A stretch of 64,000 nt of DNA, taken from assembly GCF_900111615.1 (NCBI RefSeq), contig NZ_FOHU01000012.1:1-64000 (forward strand). Direction: 5' to 3'. Both the position numbers and the translations under genes were made by a program. The notes under the pieces were generated by a model. That model worked only from the letters and a program-made list of their open reading frames with translations. It did not search any database and had not been told where the DNA came from. This document shows positions 28,229-36,827 of this stretch, piece after piece. The DNA comes from Natronincola peptidivorans (GTDB lineage: Bacteria; Bacillota; Clostridia; Peptostreptococcales; Natronincolaceae). How positions within the stretch are numbered: position 1 is the stretch's first letter; the number at the start of each line of letters is the position of its first letter.

Positions 28229-28855
28229 GTGGAAGAAATACAAGTGAATACTATCCTTCATAGAGTTTTAGAAAAAATAAAAAAAGATTTATATATTCCC
28301 ATTGAAATCTCTGCTAGACATGTTCATTTGAGCAAAGAAGATATCAAATTACTATTTGGAGAAGAGGGCAAATTAACAAAGAAAAAGAATTTGTCTCAGC
28401 CTGGACAGTATCAATATAATGAACGAATAATGTTAATAGGTCCCAAGGGTGTAATTAACAATGTTGCTATATTAGGTCCACCTAGAAATGATACACAAAT
28501 TGAAATTTCTAAGACAGATGCTATTACTTTAGGCATCCGGCCGCCAGTTAGAGAATCGGGAGATTTGATAGGAAGTGAAAGTCTGCTTATTGCTACATCA
28601 AATGGAGCTGTAAAGGTAAAAGAAGGAGTTATTATAGCTCAGAGACATATTCATATGAATCCAGAAGATGCAGAGAGATTTAAAGTTGAAGATAACAAAA
28701 AAGTGAAAATAAAAGTCATTAGTGAAAGACCAGTTATCTTTGAAGATGTAAAGGTAAGGGTGGGGGAAAACTATTGTCTCAATATGCATATAGACCATGA
28801 TGAAGCTAATGCCATAGGTTTTACGTCAGATACATTAGGTAGGATTCTCCTCTAA
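28229..28855 (+). CDS. pduL: PduL-type phosphotransacylase
   Basis: The 208-residue enzyme converts acetyl-CoA to acetyl phosphate, releasing CoA inside the compartment, and is unrelated to Pta/EutD. Two repeated zinc-site motifs are visible: ISARHVHLSKED (near 30) and IIAQRHIHMNPEDAERF (near 135), plus LNMHIDHDEANAIGF at the end. The N-terminus (EEIQVNTILHRVLEKIKK) is an encapsulation-peptide-like helix, as in PduL of B12 microcompartments. The start is GTG at 28229 with AGGAGG upstream. Confidence 0.92.
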   Translation: MEEIQVNTILHRVLEKIKKDLYIPIEISARHVHLSKEDIKLLFGEEGKLTKKKNLSQPGQYQYNERIMLIGPKGVINNVAILGPPRNDTQIEISKTDAITLGIRPPVRESGDLIGSESLLIATSNGAVKVKEGVIIAQRHIHMNPEDAERFKVEDNKKVKIKVISERPVIFEDVKVRVGENYCLNMHIDHDEANAIGFTSDTLGRILL

Positions 28856-28875
28856 TAGTAGAAAGGAAGAAATCT

Positions 28876-29700
28876 ATGACAGATTTTATAAAGGTAGATA
28901 CTCAGATAACAGCGGTGGAAGATTCAATAATATGTACTAATAAACGGAATCTAAAAGAAGAATTACTGGTAGGGGTAGATTTAGGTACTGCCTACATCGT
29001 TTTGATAGTATTAGATAAACAGAAAAAACCTATAGCCTGTGAACTTGAATTCGCACAAGTAATAAAGGATGGCCTAGTAGTGGATTATATAGGAGCAACG
29101 GCTATAGTAAAAAGATTGAAGAAAAAGCTAGAAGCGCGGTTAGGATCAACCTTAACTAAAGCAGCTATAGCAATACCTCCTGGCACCAGTGAAAAAGATA
29201 GTAACACCCACCGTTATGTAGTGGAGGGTGCTGGGTTAGAGGTTACAAACATATTAGACGAACCTACAGCAGCTAATTCTGTACTGAACATAAGAAATGG
29301 TGTCATTGTAGATGTTGGAGGAGGCACTACTGGATTAGCTATATTTAAAGAAGGTGAGGTTATCTATACAGCGGATGAAGCAACTGGAGGAACCCATTTA
29401 ACCCTTGTGGTTGCTGGTAGTTATAAAATTAAATTTGAAGAGGCAGAAGTTTTAAAAAAAGTAAAGGAAAGGAATAAAGAAATCTTTACAATAGTAATAC
29501 CTGTGATTCAAAAAATAGCCTGTATTATTAAACAACACATTCACTCCTTTGAAGTTGACTGTATATATTTAGTGGGAGGAACCTGTTGTTTAGAAGGAAT
29601 AGAGAAAGTCATTGAAAAAGAAACTGGCATCAAAACTGTGAAGCCTAGTAATCCATTTTTAGTGACACCTTTGGGGATAGCTATGAACTGCAAAATATAA
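28876..29700 (+). CDS. eutJ: EutJ, Hsp70/actin-fold chaperone-like protein
   Basis: The 274-residue protein has an actin-like ATPase fold: LLVGVDLGTAYIVLIVLDKQKKP (near 31), an IDEPTA-like ILDEPTAANSVL (near 133), NGVIVDVGGGTTGLAIFKEGE (near 147) and YLVGGTCCLEGIEKVIEKE (near 231). This matches EutJ, which is common in eut loci and has no settled function, possibly chaperoning enzymes or shell assembly. Length is normal (about 275-280). Confidence 0.92.
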   Translation: MTDFIKVDTQITAVEDSIICTNKRNLKEELLVGVDLGTAYIVLIVLDKQKKPIACELEFAQVIKDGLVVDYIGATAIVKRLKKKLEARLGSTLTKAAIAIPPGTSEKDSNTHRYVVEGAGLEVTNILDEPTAANSVLNIRNGVIVDVGGGTTGLAIFKEGEVIYTADEATGGTHLTLVVAGSYKIKFEEAEVLKKVKERNKEIFTIVIPVIQKIACIIKQHIHSFEVDCIYLVGGTCCLEGIEKVIEKETGIKTVKPSNPFLVTPLGIAMNCKI

Positions 29701-29714
29701 AGGATGTGATTGTG

Positions 29715-30383
29715 ATGGATCTAGAAAGGCTAGTGAAGGCTATTACATTAGAAGTCCTTAAACATATGGAAATAACAAACCATGATACACCACCCCCCTT
29801 AAAAAAACTATTGGTACTGGAAGAAACAGATAGTAAGGAAGAAGAAAGATACTTTCAGTCAATAAAAGGGCGTTATCAGGTAGAGGGGATAGAAAGCTAT
29901 CATCAAGGGCAATCAATAAACTACTATGATGCCATTATAATACCTTATCTACCTATAAAAGAAATGGTGAATATAGGAATAGGTGTAAGGAACGGTGATA
30001 TAAGTGAGATTACTTCTGAAGCTATCTTATTAGGAGTAAAAGTATATGTATTAAAAGAAGGAATTGACTATAGAAAGTATCAGAAAACTAGCAATATAGG
30101 TTATTATCAGATGATGGAGAGCTACGAAAAAAAACTTAAAGAGCTGGGAATTCACATAGTAGACCAAGACAACTTTTATGAAAGTCTCAATAACCATCAG
30201 AAAGATATGAATAACGATAATTCCAGTACCATCATAGATAAAAGAATCATTACAGAGACTGACATAGAGGAGTTCTATAGTAAAGGATATGAAGAAATTT
30301 TCTTGAGAGAGAAAACGATTATAACACCATTAGCAGAAGACTATATAAAACAAAACAGGATAGCAATATTCAGAGAAAAATAA
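29715..30383 (+). CDS. eut-associated protein of unknown function with EutQ-N-like C-terminus
   Basis: The 222-residue product matches, in context and layout, the uncharacterised ethanolamine-utilisation proteins of Firmicutes eut loci. The N-terminal helix MDLERLVKAITLEVLKHME resembles an encapsulation peptide. A middle domain follows with alternating beta/alpha pattern (YYDAIIIPYLPIKEMVNIGIGV, then ITSEAILLGVKVYVLKEGIDY), reminiscent of flavodoxin-like or flavoprotein folds. The last 45 residues (IITETDIEEFYSKGYEEIFLREKTIITPLAEDYIKQNRIAIF) repeat the EutQ-N-like module. ATG 29715 is preferred over upstream GTGs that sit too close to the ribosome site. I cannot assign an activity. Confidence 0.7.
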   Translation: MDLERLVKAITLEVLKHMEITNHDTPPPLKKLLVLEETDSKEEERYFQSIKGRYQVEGIESYHQGQSINYYDAIIIPYLPIKEMVNIGIGVRNGDISEITSEAILLGVKVYVLKEGIDYRKYQKTSNIGYYQMMESYEKKLKELGIHIVDQDNFYESLNNHQKDMNNDNSSTIIDKRIITETDIEEFYSKGYEEIFLREKTIITPLAEDYIKQNRIAIFREK

Positions 30384-30407
30384 TAAAGCAGTGGAAGGAA
30401 GAGGAGG

Positions 30408-30680
30408 ATGATTATTGGTAGGATTGTAGGGAACGTCTGGGCTACGAGAAAAGAAGACACATTAAATGGTTTGAAATTTTTAGTTATTAAACCAATGGAT
30501 CATTATTATGATAAAGAGCTTCCTACCTTTGTAGCTGTAGATACAATAGGAGCAGGAATAGGAGAAATTGTTTTAGTAACAAAGGGAAGCTCTGCAAGAA
30601 AAATACTAGGAAAAGATAATGCACCTATTGATGCAACAATTGTTGGAATTATTGATTCTGTAGAGATAGACAAAGAATAG
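30408..30680 (+). CDS. eutN: EutN/CcmL pentameric vertex protein
   Basis: The 90-residue protein is the BMC-P pentamer that caps shell vertices. It begins IIGRIVGNVWATRKEDTLNGLKFLVIKP and contains VAVDTIGAGIGEIVLVTKGSSAR and APIDATIVGIID, all typical of EutN/CcmL. It is the only pentamer gene in the locus. Confidence 0.95.
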   Translation: MIIGRIVGNVWATRKEDTLNGLKFLVIKPMDHYYDKELPTFVAVDTIGAGIGEIVLVTKGSSARKILGKDNAPIDATIVGIIDSVEIDKE

Positions 30681-30700
30681 TGTAATAGGAGGGGTTGGGA

Positions 30701-32050
30701 GTGGAGTTACTAGAAATCATAAGGAATGCTGGTATTGTAGGAGCTGGGGGAGCGGGATTTCCCACCCATAAAAAACTCGATTGCAAAGCGAAAATCTTTA
30801 TTGCTAATGGTGCAGAATGTGAACCTCTCCTTAAAACCGATCAATATATTATGCAGAAATATAGTGAAGATATAATTAAAGGAATAGAAATCATAGGAGA
30901 CCATTTGGGGGCAGAAAAAAAGATATTGGCTATAAAAAAGAAATACAGAAAAGAAATAGAAAACTTAAAAAAAGCTATAGATAATCTAAGGGCTAGGGTT
31001 GAGTTGTTTTATTTGGATAGCTTTTTTCCTACTGGAGATGAACATGTATTGGTCTATGAGGCAACAGGAAAAATTGTTCCACCAGGAGGTATTCCCCTAC
31101 AGGTAGATACAATTGTATCTAATGTCTCAACAATTGTTAATGTAGTAAGAGCAATAGATGGAAAGCCAGTAATATCCAAAATATTGTCTATGCTTGGAGA
31201 GGTTAATAGACCTACTTTAGTGGAAGTGCCATTGGGAACATCTGTGAAACGATGTATTGAGGAGGCAGGAGGAGCAAAAATAGCAGATTATTGTGTCATA
31301 ATGGGAGGACCCATGATGGGGACAATAATAAATCAAGAAGAATTACAAGAAAGAGTTATTACTAAGACAGATGGATCAGTTATTGTCCTACCCCCAAATC
31401 ATAATATAGTCAATAAAAATCGTGTTCCCATCAAGCATATTGTTAATCAAGCAAAATCTGCTTGTATTCAATGCGAAATTTGTACTGAGCTATGTCCAAG
31501 ATTTTTGATTGGGCATCCATTAAGACCTCATAAAATAATGAGGACAGTTGCAATGAATCATAATGAAGAAAAAATTCTCAGAGAGGCTTTAACATGCTGT
31601 GAGTGTGGCATTTGTGAATTATATGCTTGCCCCATGGGATTATCCCCTCGTCTTATGAATCTACATCTTAAGGAAGAATTAAAGAAAAAGAAAATAAAGT
31701 TTAATGCAAATAATGATAGCTTAGAGCCTGCAATGATGAGGGATTTTAGAAAAATTCCAGTTAATCGATTGATCTCACGATTAAATCTAAACTTGTATGA
31801 AGGGCAAAAACTAGCGGAACTGAAAAAAGTTAGTGCAAAAAGAGTAAGCATCCCATTGAAACAACACATAGGTCTACAAGCAACTCCAATAGTCGAAGTG
31901 GGAGACGTGGTTGCAGCAGGGGATATAATAGGAAAAATGAAAGAAGGAGAATTAGGTGCCTACATTCACGCCAGCATCAGAGGAAAAATTATTGAAGTAA
32001 CAGATAAGATAGTGATTGAAGATGAAAGAAGTGGGGTGGTAGAATGCTAA
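30701..32050 (+). CDS. PduS-like cobalamin/electron-transfer flavo-iron-sulfur protein (RnfC-like)
   Basis: The 449-residue protein resembles PduS and RnfC. An N-terminal Rossmann-like NADH/FMN domain starts NAGIVGAGGAGFPTHKKL with the NGAECEPLLKTDQY motif. An SLBB domain is near 165-220. Two 4Fe-4S clusters are ligated by CIQCEICTELCPR (near 253) and CCECGICELYACP (near 301). A C-terminal barrel-like segment (PIVEVGDVVAAGDIIGKM) follows. PduS reduces cobalamin in propanediol compartments and has been suggested to pass electrons through PduT. GTG 30701 follows GGAGGGG by six bases and is preferred to TTG 30695. It overlaps the pduT-like gene. Confidence 0.88.
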   Translation: MELLEIIRNAGIVGAGGAGFPTHKKLDCKAKIFIANGAECEPLLKTDQYIMQKYSEDIIKGIEIIGDHLGAEKKILAIKKKYRKEIENLKKAIDNLRARVELFYLDSFFPTGDEHVLVYEATGKIVPPGGIPLQVDTIVSNVSTIVNVVRAIDGKPVISKILSMLGEVNRPTLVEVPLGTSVKRCIEEAGGAKIADYCVIMGGPMMGTIINQEELQERVITKTDGSVIVLPPNHNIVNKNRVPIKHIVNQAKSACIQCEICTELCPRFLIGHPLRPHKIMRTVAMNHNEEKILREALTCCECGICELYACPMGLSPRLMNLHLKEELKKKKIKFNANNDSLEPAMMRDFRKIPVNRLISRLNLNLYEGQKLAELKKVSAKRVSIPLKQHIGLQATPIVEVGDVVAAGDIIGKMKEGELGAYIHASIRGKIIEVTDKIVIEDERSGVVEC

Positions 32051-32592
32051 AAGCAATAGGACTAATAGAATTAAACAGCATTGCGAAGGGAATAGAAGTT
32101 ACAGATTTTATGATGAAAGCAGCAGATGTAGAGTTGTTGTTCTCTAAACCTGTGTGTCCAGGTAAATTTATACTATTGATTACAGGAGATGTAGCAGCAG
32201 TAAACAGCTCAATAGATACAGGAAGAAATAATGGAAGTTCTTTCGTAGTAGATGATCTTATCATACCCAATATCCACCCACAAATTATCCAAGGAATTAA
32301 CGGTCTTTCTCAAATAGAAGAAGTAAATGCTTTGGGGGTATTAGAGTTCTTCAGTATAGCATCAGCTATTACGGCTGCCGATATAGCTGTTAAAACGGCA
32401 TTAATTCAATTGATTGAAATACGCCTAGGTGTTGGGGTAGGAGGTAAATCTTATATTACCTTTACAGGAGATATTAGTGCAGTGAATGAAGCTGTTGAAG
32501 CTGGGGGCAAGGTAGCATATGACAATGGAATGCTGGTACATAAGGTAGTGATACCATCTCCTAGAATTGAACTCATCCATAACCTATTGTAA
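32044..32592 (+). CDS. PduT-like tandem BMC shell protein without the usual cluster cysteine
   Basis: The 182-residue product has two BMC domains in PduT order: KAIGLIELNSIAKGIEVTDFMMKAADVELLFSKPVCPGKF (domain 1) and ALGVLEFFSIASAITAADIAVKTALIQLIEIRLGVGVGGKSYITFTGD (domain 2). In PduT, Cys108 of each subunit of the trimer ligates a 4Fe-4S cluster at the pore; by my alignment residue 108 here is Ala (IASAIT), and the later GGKCY cysteine is Ser. A different cysteine, Cys38 (PVCPGK), lies in domain 1. It overlaps the pduS-like gene by seven bases, so the two are co-translated and probably interact. Confidence 0.9.
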   Translation: MLKAIGLIELNSIAKGIEVTDFMMKAADVELLFSKPVCPGKFILLITGDVAAVNSSIDTGRNNGSSFVVDDLIIPNIHPQIIQGINGLSQIEEVNALGVLEFFSIASAITAADIAVKTALIQLIEIRLGVGVGGKSYITFTGDISAVNEAVEAGGKVAYDNGMLVHKVVIPSPRIELIHNLL

Positions 32593-32791
32593 TTTAATGA
32601 AACTGAATTCAGTGGTATTTAACGCTCAATAAAAAGTAGGCCATGATACTTCATGTAATGCTTGATATCCCGTTTGAATAAGTAGATTAACCAAAAGTAA
32701 GCAACTCAAGTTTTAGTTTTAGCTTCTTACTTAGTTGATTCACTAAAAGCGGGAACATTAGCAATACATCGAAGGATAAAGGGGGGGAATA
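32593..32791 (+). other. gap before the EutQ-N-like gene
   Basis: No gene is seen. Weak partial inverted repeats occur, for example AGTAAG (about 32695) with CTTACT (about 32728), but no T run and no A1/G4 hexaloop pair could be found. A separate promoter is possible but not evident. Confidence 0.4.
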
Positions 32792-33067
32792 ATGGGAAAG
32801 AAGCTTATCACCATTAATATGGTAGAACAAATGTTTAACGACGGAATAGAAAAACTTTATATTAATGACAAGGTTATTGTTTCGCCTGGTGCTAGAGATT
32901 ATGCACATGAAAAGGGAATAAAGGTTATTTATGGCAAAGAAAAAATAGAGGAGTCAGATGACCTAATTGCAAGAATTACAGAGATATTAGAAAACAGCTA
33001 TGAAATAACAGAAGAGGATATTATAAAGAAAATAACATGTAGTGTAGTAGATATAATTCAATCATGA
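32792..33067 (+). CDS. short EutQ-N-like protein lacking the cupin domain
   Basis: The 91-residue product begins KKLITINMVEQMFNDGIEKLYINDKVIVSPGARDYAHEKGIKVI, which matches the N-terminal segment of EutQ (KKLIT...ITP.AR). EutQ then continues into a cupin domain linked to acetate kinase activity; here it is replaced by a short tail (DLIARITEILENSYEITEEDIIKKITCSVVDIIQS) that looks like one or two encapsulation-type amphipathic helices. A strong ribosome site (GGGGGGGAATA) precedes ATG 32792. A 200-base gap separates it from the pduT-like gene. Confidence 0.75.
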   Translation: MGKKLITINMVEQMFNDGIEKLYINDKVIVSPGARDYAHEKGIKVIYGKEKIEESDDLIARITEILENSYEITEEDIIKKITCSVVDIIQS

Positions 33068-33134
33068 AACATGGAATAAAGAAGGGGACTAGATCTTAAT
33101 TAACATAAAATATTTGATAAAAGGAGGAAGGAAA

Positions 33135-34238
33135 ATGAGTATTAATGAAATTATTGTGTATATGATGGTCATATTTATGATTATTGGGGCAATAGATAAA
33201 ATCATTGGGAACAAATATGGATATGGAGAAAAGTTTGATGAAGGATTTATGGCCATGGGTTCCCTTGCGATTGCTATGGTAGGTGTAGTTTCATTAGCAC
33301 CTGTTTTAGCTAGAATACTAAGTCCTGTTATAGTACCCATTTACTCGGCACTAGGAGCAGACCCTTCCATGTTTGCTACAACCTTATTAGCAAACGACAT
33401 GGGTGGTTACCCGTTGGCAATGGAACTAGCTCAAACAGAGGAAGCTGGCTTGTTTGCTGGACTAATATTAGGAGCAATGATGGGACCAACAATTGTATTC
33501 TCAATTCCAGTTGCTCTAGGTATTATTAGGAAAGAGGATCATAAATATTTAGCTAAAGGTATTTTAGCAGGTATGATTACAATACCTATTGGATGCTTGG
33601 CAGGAGGTATAACTGCAGGTTTTGATATTGGTATGATTTTCAAAAACTTAGTACCTATTATTATTGTATCCCTTCTCATATCCTTAGGCTTATGGAAAAT
33701 TCCTGATAGAATGATTAGAGGATTTACCAAATTTGGTGCAGGGGTAGTTATTGTCATTACAGCAGGAACAGCTGCAATTGTCATAGAGACCTTAACAGGG
33801 ATCGTTATCATACCAGGAATGGCACCAGTTTGGGATGGCATAGAAATTGTAGGAGCAATTGCTATTATGTTGATTGGTGCATTCCCAATGGTATACTTTA
33901 TTACTAAGGTATTTAAAAATCCGTTGATGAAGATGGGTAAACTTTTAGGAATGGGAGATGTAGCAGCAGCAGGAATGGTAGCAACCCTTGCTAATAATAT
34001 CCCTATGTTTGGTTTAATGAAGGACATGGATGAAAGAGGAAAAGTAATCAATGTAGCCTTTGCAGTAAGCGCTGCCTTTGTATTTGGTGACCATTTAGGG
34101 TTTACGGCGGGCGTTAACAGAGAAATGATTTTTCCTATGGTGGTAGGTAAGCTAGTGGGTGGTATTACAGCAGTAGTACTTGCATCTATGATTACACCCA
34201 AAAGCTCTGTTATAGAAGAAAAAAATACAGTTGTGTAA
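33135..34238 (+). CDS. eutH: EutH, ethanolamine transporter
   Basis: The 367-residue membrane protein has about ten hydrophobic segments and the EutH pattern: GNKYGYGEKFDEGFMAMGSLAIAMVGVVSLAPVL near residue 22, LGADPSMFATTLLANDMGGYPLAMELA near 75, and the C-terminal FGDHLGFTAGVNREMIFPMVVGKL. It imports ethanolamine, which matters mostly at low external concentration or low pH in studied species. ATG 33135 lies after AAAGGAGGAAGG; the upstream in-frame start has no ribosome site. It is the last gene of the locus and is followed by a long terminator hairpin. Confidence 0.94.
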   Translation: MSINEIIVYMMVIFMIIGAIDKIIGNKYGYGEKFDEGFMAMGSLAIAMVGVVSLAPVLARILSPVIVPIYSALGADPSMFATTLLANDMGGYPLAMELAQTEEAGLFAGLILGAMMGPTIVFSIPVALGIIRKEDHKYLAKGILAGMITIPIGCLAGGITAGFDIGMIFKNLVPIIIVSLLISLGLWKIPDRMIRGFTKFGAGVVIVITAGTAAIVIETLTGIVIIPGMAPVWDGIEIVGAIAIMLIGAFPMVYFITKVFKNPLMKMGKLLGMGDVAAAGMVATLANNIPMFGLMKDMDERGKVINVAFAVSAAFVFGDHLGFTAGVNREMIFPMVVGKLVGGITAVVLASMITPKSSVIEEKNTVV

Positions 34239-34432
34239 ATCAGTTAAAAATCAGCATGAACCACTGAGTATTTTGCTAATTGGTAACATCAGTAGTTACA
34301 ATAGCAAAAGGAGTGACAAAGAATACGCTCCTAAATTTAAATTAATTAATAGACTACAATTGCATACTAGGGTTTTGGCACAATCTTAGGCTGTATATAT
34401 TATAATTTAGTTTTAAAAGCGTGTGTCAATTT

Positions 34433-34471
34433 ACAAAACAACTAGAGAGAATGGATTTCTAGTTGTTTTGT
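34433..34471 (+). terminator. terminator of the eut locus
   Basis: A perfect 14-bp inverted repeat (ACAAAACAACTAGA with its complement) encloses an 11-base loop about 195 bases after eutH. The 3' arm itself is T-rich. Confidence 0.7.
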
Positions 34472-34557
34472 ATTGTTTGAATAGTTTGCAAGTAGTTATT
34501 ATATTAGATATCTGATTAACAGTAGCGATAGTGGGTATTATTAACATTGTAGGTGGA

Positions 34558-34575
34558 TTGTGACAAAAATCACGA
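34558..34575 (+). promoter_or_regulatory. CRP/FNR-family-like palindrome upstream of hcp
   Basis: TTGTGA-CAAAAA-TCACGA has five of six symmetric positions in each half and a six-base spacer, typical of CRP/FNR proteins. It is centred about 54 bases before the predicted hcp start. HcpR, a nitrosative-stress regulator of this family, is the natural candidate. Confidence 0.55.
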
Positions 34576-34585
34576 TACCATAGCA

Positions 34586-34618
34586 TTGACATTTAAGTAT
34601 TTAAATACTAAAATACTT
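34586..34618 (+). promoter_or_regulatory. hcp promoter with nested palindromic operator
   Basis: TTGACA (34586-34591) and TAAAAT (34609-34614) have a 17-base spacer. The spacer contains the perfect palindrome AGTATTTAAATACT (34596-34609), and AAGTATTT (34595-34602) also pairs with AAATACTT (34611-34618). The block AAATACTAAAAT recurs in the same register in the promoter of the Rrf2 gene at 36806. Confidence 0.8.
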
Positions 34619-34672
34619 ATAAAGGCTTAATTTTCAAAAAAAAGAAAAAAATAGGAAAATGGAGGGGTAAGA

Positions 34673-36325
34673 ATGAGTATGTTTTGTTATCAATGTCAGG
34701 AAACAGCTAAAGGAACAGGTTGTACCATTAGAGGAGTCTGTGGGAAAACAGACAATGTAGCCAACCTACAGGATTTACTAATTTATGTTCTAAAGGGTAT
34801 CTCTATCTACAGTCAGGATGCAAAAAAACTAGGAATTAGAAATGAGGCAGTAGATAAATTCGTTATGGAAAGTCTATTTGCTACTATTACAAATGGCAAT
34901 TTTGATGCAAAATATTTCCTTGATAAAATTAAAGAAGGTTTAACATTAAGAGATGAAATGAAACAACAGTTCCTCCAAGCAGGCGGAGAATTGAAAGCTG
35001 ACCTGCATGATGCTGCTATATGGAAGGGAGAAGGTCAAAGTGAGTTTGCTGCAAAAGCATTAGAGGTTGGTATTCTTTCTACAGAGAATGAAGATGTAAG
35101 ATCCTTAAGAGAGCTTATTATATATGGAATCAAAGGTATGGCTGCCTATGCTAAGCATGCTTATGTTTTAGGATATAAAGTAGAGGATATCTTTGATTTT
35201 ATGCAAAAGGCTCTAGCAGCAACAACTGATGACAACCTAAGCGCTGATGATTTAGTAGCACTGACCATGGAGACGGGGAAATATGGAGTAGATGTAATGG
35301 CATTATTAGACAAAGCCAATACAACAACCTACGGAAATCCTGAAATAACAAAGGTAAATATAGGGGTTAAAAATAATCCAGCTATATTAATCAGTGGCCA
35401 TGATTTAAAGGATATGGAAGAATTATTAAAGCAAACGGAAGGCACAGGAGTAGACGTATATACCCATAGTGAGATGCTACCAGCCAATTATTATCCAGCC
35501 TTTAAGCAATATCAGCATTTTGTTGGAAACTATGGAAATGCATGGTGGAAGCAAGATAAGGAATTTGAATTCTTCAATGGACCAGTTTTAATGACAACCA
35601 ATTGTTTAGTACCACCTAAGGATAGCTATAAAGATAGAGTATATACAGCAAATACAGTAGGATTTGAAGGAGTAAAACATATTGAAACAAAGGATGGCAA
35701 AAAGGATTTTACAGCAATTATTGAGCATGCAAAAAAATGTCAGCCTCCTGTTGAAATAGAAAAAGGTGAAATTATTGGAGGATTTGCTCACAATACTGTA
35801 CTTAGCCTTGCAGACAAAGTTATTGAAGCAGTAAAAAGTGGAGCCATTAAAAGATTCTTTGTAATGGCTGGATGTGATGGCAGGATGAAATCCAGAGATT
35901 ACTATACAGAATTTGCAAAGGATTTACCACAGGATACTGTAATCCTAACGGCTGGATGTGCAAAGTATAGATACAACAAGCTTGATTTAGGAGATATAGG
36001 AGGAATACCAAGAGTTCTAGATGCTGGTCAATGTAATGACTCTTATTCACTAGCTGTAATTGCCCTTAAATTAAAAGAAGTATTTGAATTAGAAGATATA
36101 AATGAATTACCAATTTCCTATAATATTGCATGGTATGAACAAAAAGCTGCATTAGTGTTATTAGCATTACTATATTTAGGAGTTAAGAATATACATTTAG
36201 GCCCAACACTGCCGGCTTTCTTATCACCTAATGTAGCCAAAGTCTTAGTTGAGAATTTTGGAATCAGCGGAATTACAGAAGTGGATAAGGATATTGAAAA
36301 GTTTATGGGAACAGCTTCAGCATAA
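34673..36325 (+). CDS. hcp: hybrid-cluster protein (hydroxylamine reductase)
   Basis: The 550-residue redox enzyme protects against nitrosative stress, reducing NO or hydroxylamine at a hybrid 4Fe-2O-2S cluster. The N-terminal cluster ligands are in [24 protein letters not shown] (Cys4, 7, 15 and 21; CxxC with wider-spaced partners as in anaerobes). Hybrid-cluster residues appear in [71 protein letters not shown] and [30 protein letters not shown]. It has its own regulated promoter and a convergent Rrf2 regulator gene downstream. Confidence 0.97.
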   Translation: MSMFCYQCQETAKGTGCTIRGVCGKTDNVANLQDLLIYVLKGISIYSQDAKKLGIRNEAVDKFVMESLFATITNGNFDAKYFLDKIKEGLTLRDEMKQQFLQAGGELKADLHDAAIWKGEGQSEFAAKALEVGILSTENEDVRSLRELIIYGIKGMAAYAKHAYVLGYKVEDIFDFMQKALAATTDDNLSADDLVALTMETGKYGVDVMALLDKANTTTYGNPEITKVNIGVKNNPAILISGHDLKDMEELLKQTEGTGVDVYTHSEMLPANYYPAFKQYQHFVGNYGNAWWKQDKEFEFFNGPVLMTTNCLVPPKDSYKDRVYTANTVGFEGVKHIETKDGKKDFTAIIEHAKKCQPPVEIEKGEIIGGFAHNTVLSLADKVIEAVKSGAIKRFFVMAGCDGRMKSRDYYTEFAKDLPQDTVILTAGCAKYRYNKLDLGDIGGIPRVLDAGQCNDSYSLAVIALKLKEVFELEDINELPISYNIAWYEQKAALVLLALLYLGVKNIHLGPTLPAFLSPNVAKVLVENFGISGITEVDKDIEKFMGTASA

Positions 36326-36377
36326 TGACTATATGTAATAACAGAACTAGAATATAACAGCATTATCAAGGAAGGAT

Positions 36378-36420
36378 ATTAAGCGACTTCTACTTTAATA
36401 AGGGGATGAGGTCGCTTAAT
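36378..36420. terminator. bidirectional terminator between hcp and the Rrf2 gene
   Basis: ATTAAGCGAC (36378-36387) pairs with GTCGCTTAAT (36411-36420). The Rrf2 stop codon lies in the loop. T runs are short on both strands, so efficiency is uncertain. Confidence 0.5.
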
Positions 36421-36806
36421 TTATGCTGCATTAGATATTCTTTAAACTCTTTATTCATTTTTTCAGGGACACCTCCTAAAATACAAGCCTTAAAGGAGCA
36501 AATATCGCAGCTGGTAGGACATTGATTGTTTATAAAAGGACCCTCTATTACTTCAAATATATCTAATAAAGAAATTTGATCAGGGGAGTTAATCAGCGCA
36601 AAACCACCTTTAGGTCCACGAACGGATCGGAGAAATTTTGCCTTAACAAGACGTTGCATCACCTTAGATAAGTGTGATTCCGATGCACCTATAATTTTTG
36701 CAATTTCCTTCACGTTTAATAATCCCACATCCTTTTTTGCAGCAATAACAATCATACTATGGAAAGCAATAGAAACCATTTCAGATACATGAATTATACC
36801 AGACAA
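36390..36806 (-). CDS. Rrf2-family transcriptional regulator (NsrR/IscR-like)
   Basis: The 138-residue protein has an N-terminal winged helix (MVSIAFHSMIVIAAKKD, then VKEIAKIIGASESHLSKVMQRLVKAKFLRSVRGPKGGFAL) with the GPKGGF wing typical of Rrf2. The cluster loop near residues 95-110 reads CPTSCDICSFKACILGG, with four cysteines that could ligate an Fe-S cluster able to sense NO or iron. It is convergent with hcp, and its promoter carries the same operator-like block as hcp, so it is probably the repressor of hcp and of itself. Confidence 0.9.
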   Translation of the reverse strand: MSGIIHVSEMVSIAFHSMIVIAAKKDVGLLNVKEIAKIIGASESHLSKVMQRLVKAKFLRSVRGPKGGFALINSPDQISLLDIFEVIEGPFINNQCPTSCDICSFKACILGGVPEKMNKEFKEYLMQHKLSDLIPLLK

Positions 36807-36827
36807 CTATATCACCTCTTTAAATAA

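Larger units (their letters stand above)
34239..34672. other. intergenic region between eutH and hcp
   Basis: It holds the terminator-like repeat at 34433-34471, a CRP/FNR-type palindrome at 34558-34575 and the hcp promoter/operator at 34586-34618. The rest shows nothing recognisable. Confidence 0.7.

Noticed and set aside
33539-34201. 220-codon minus-strand frame opposite eutH
   Set aside because: Shadow of a membrane-protein gene; its composition (proline, threonine and isoleucine rich) is typical of antisense translation.
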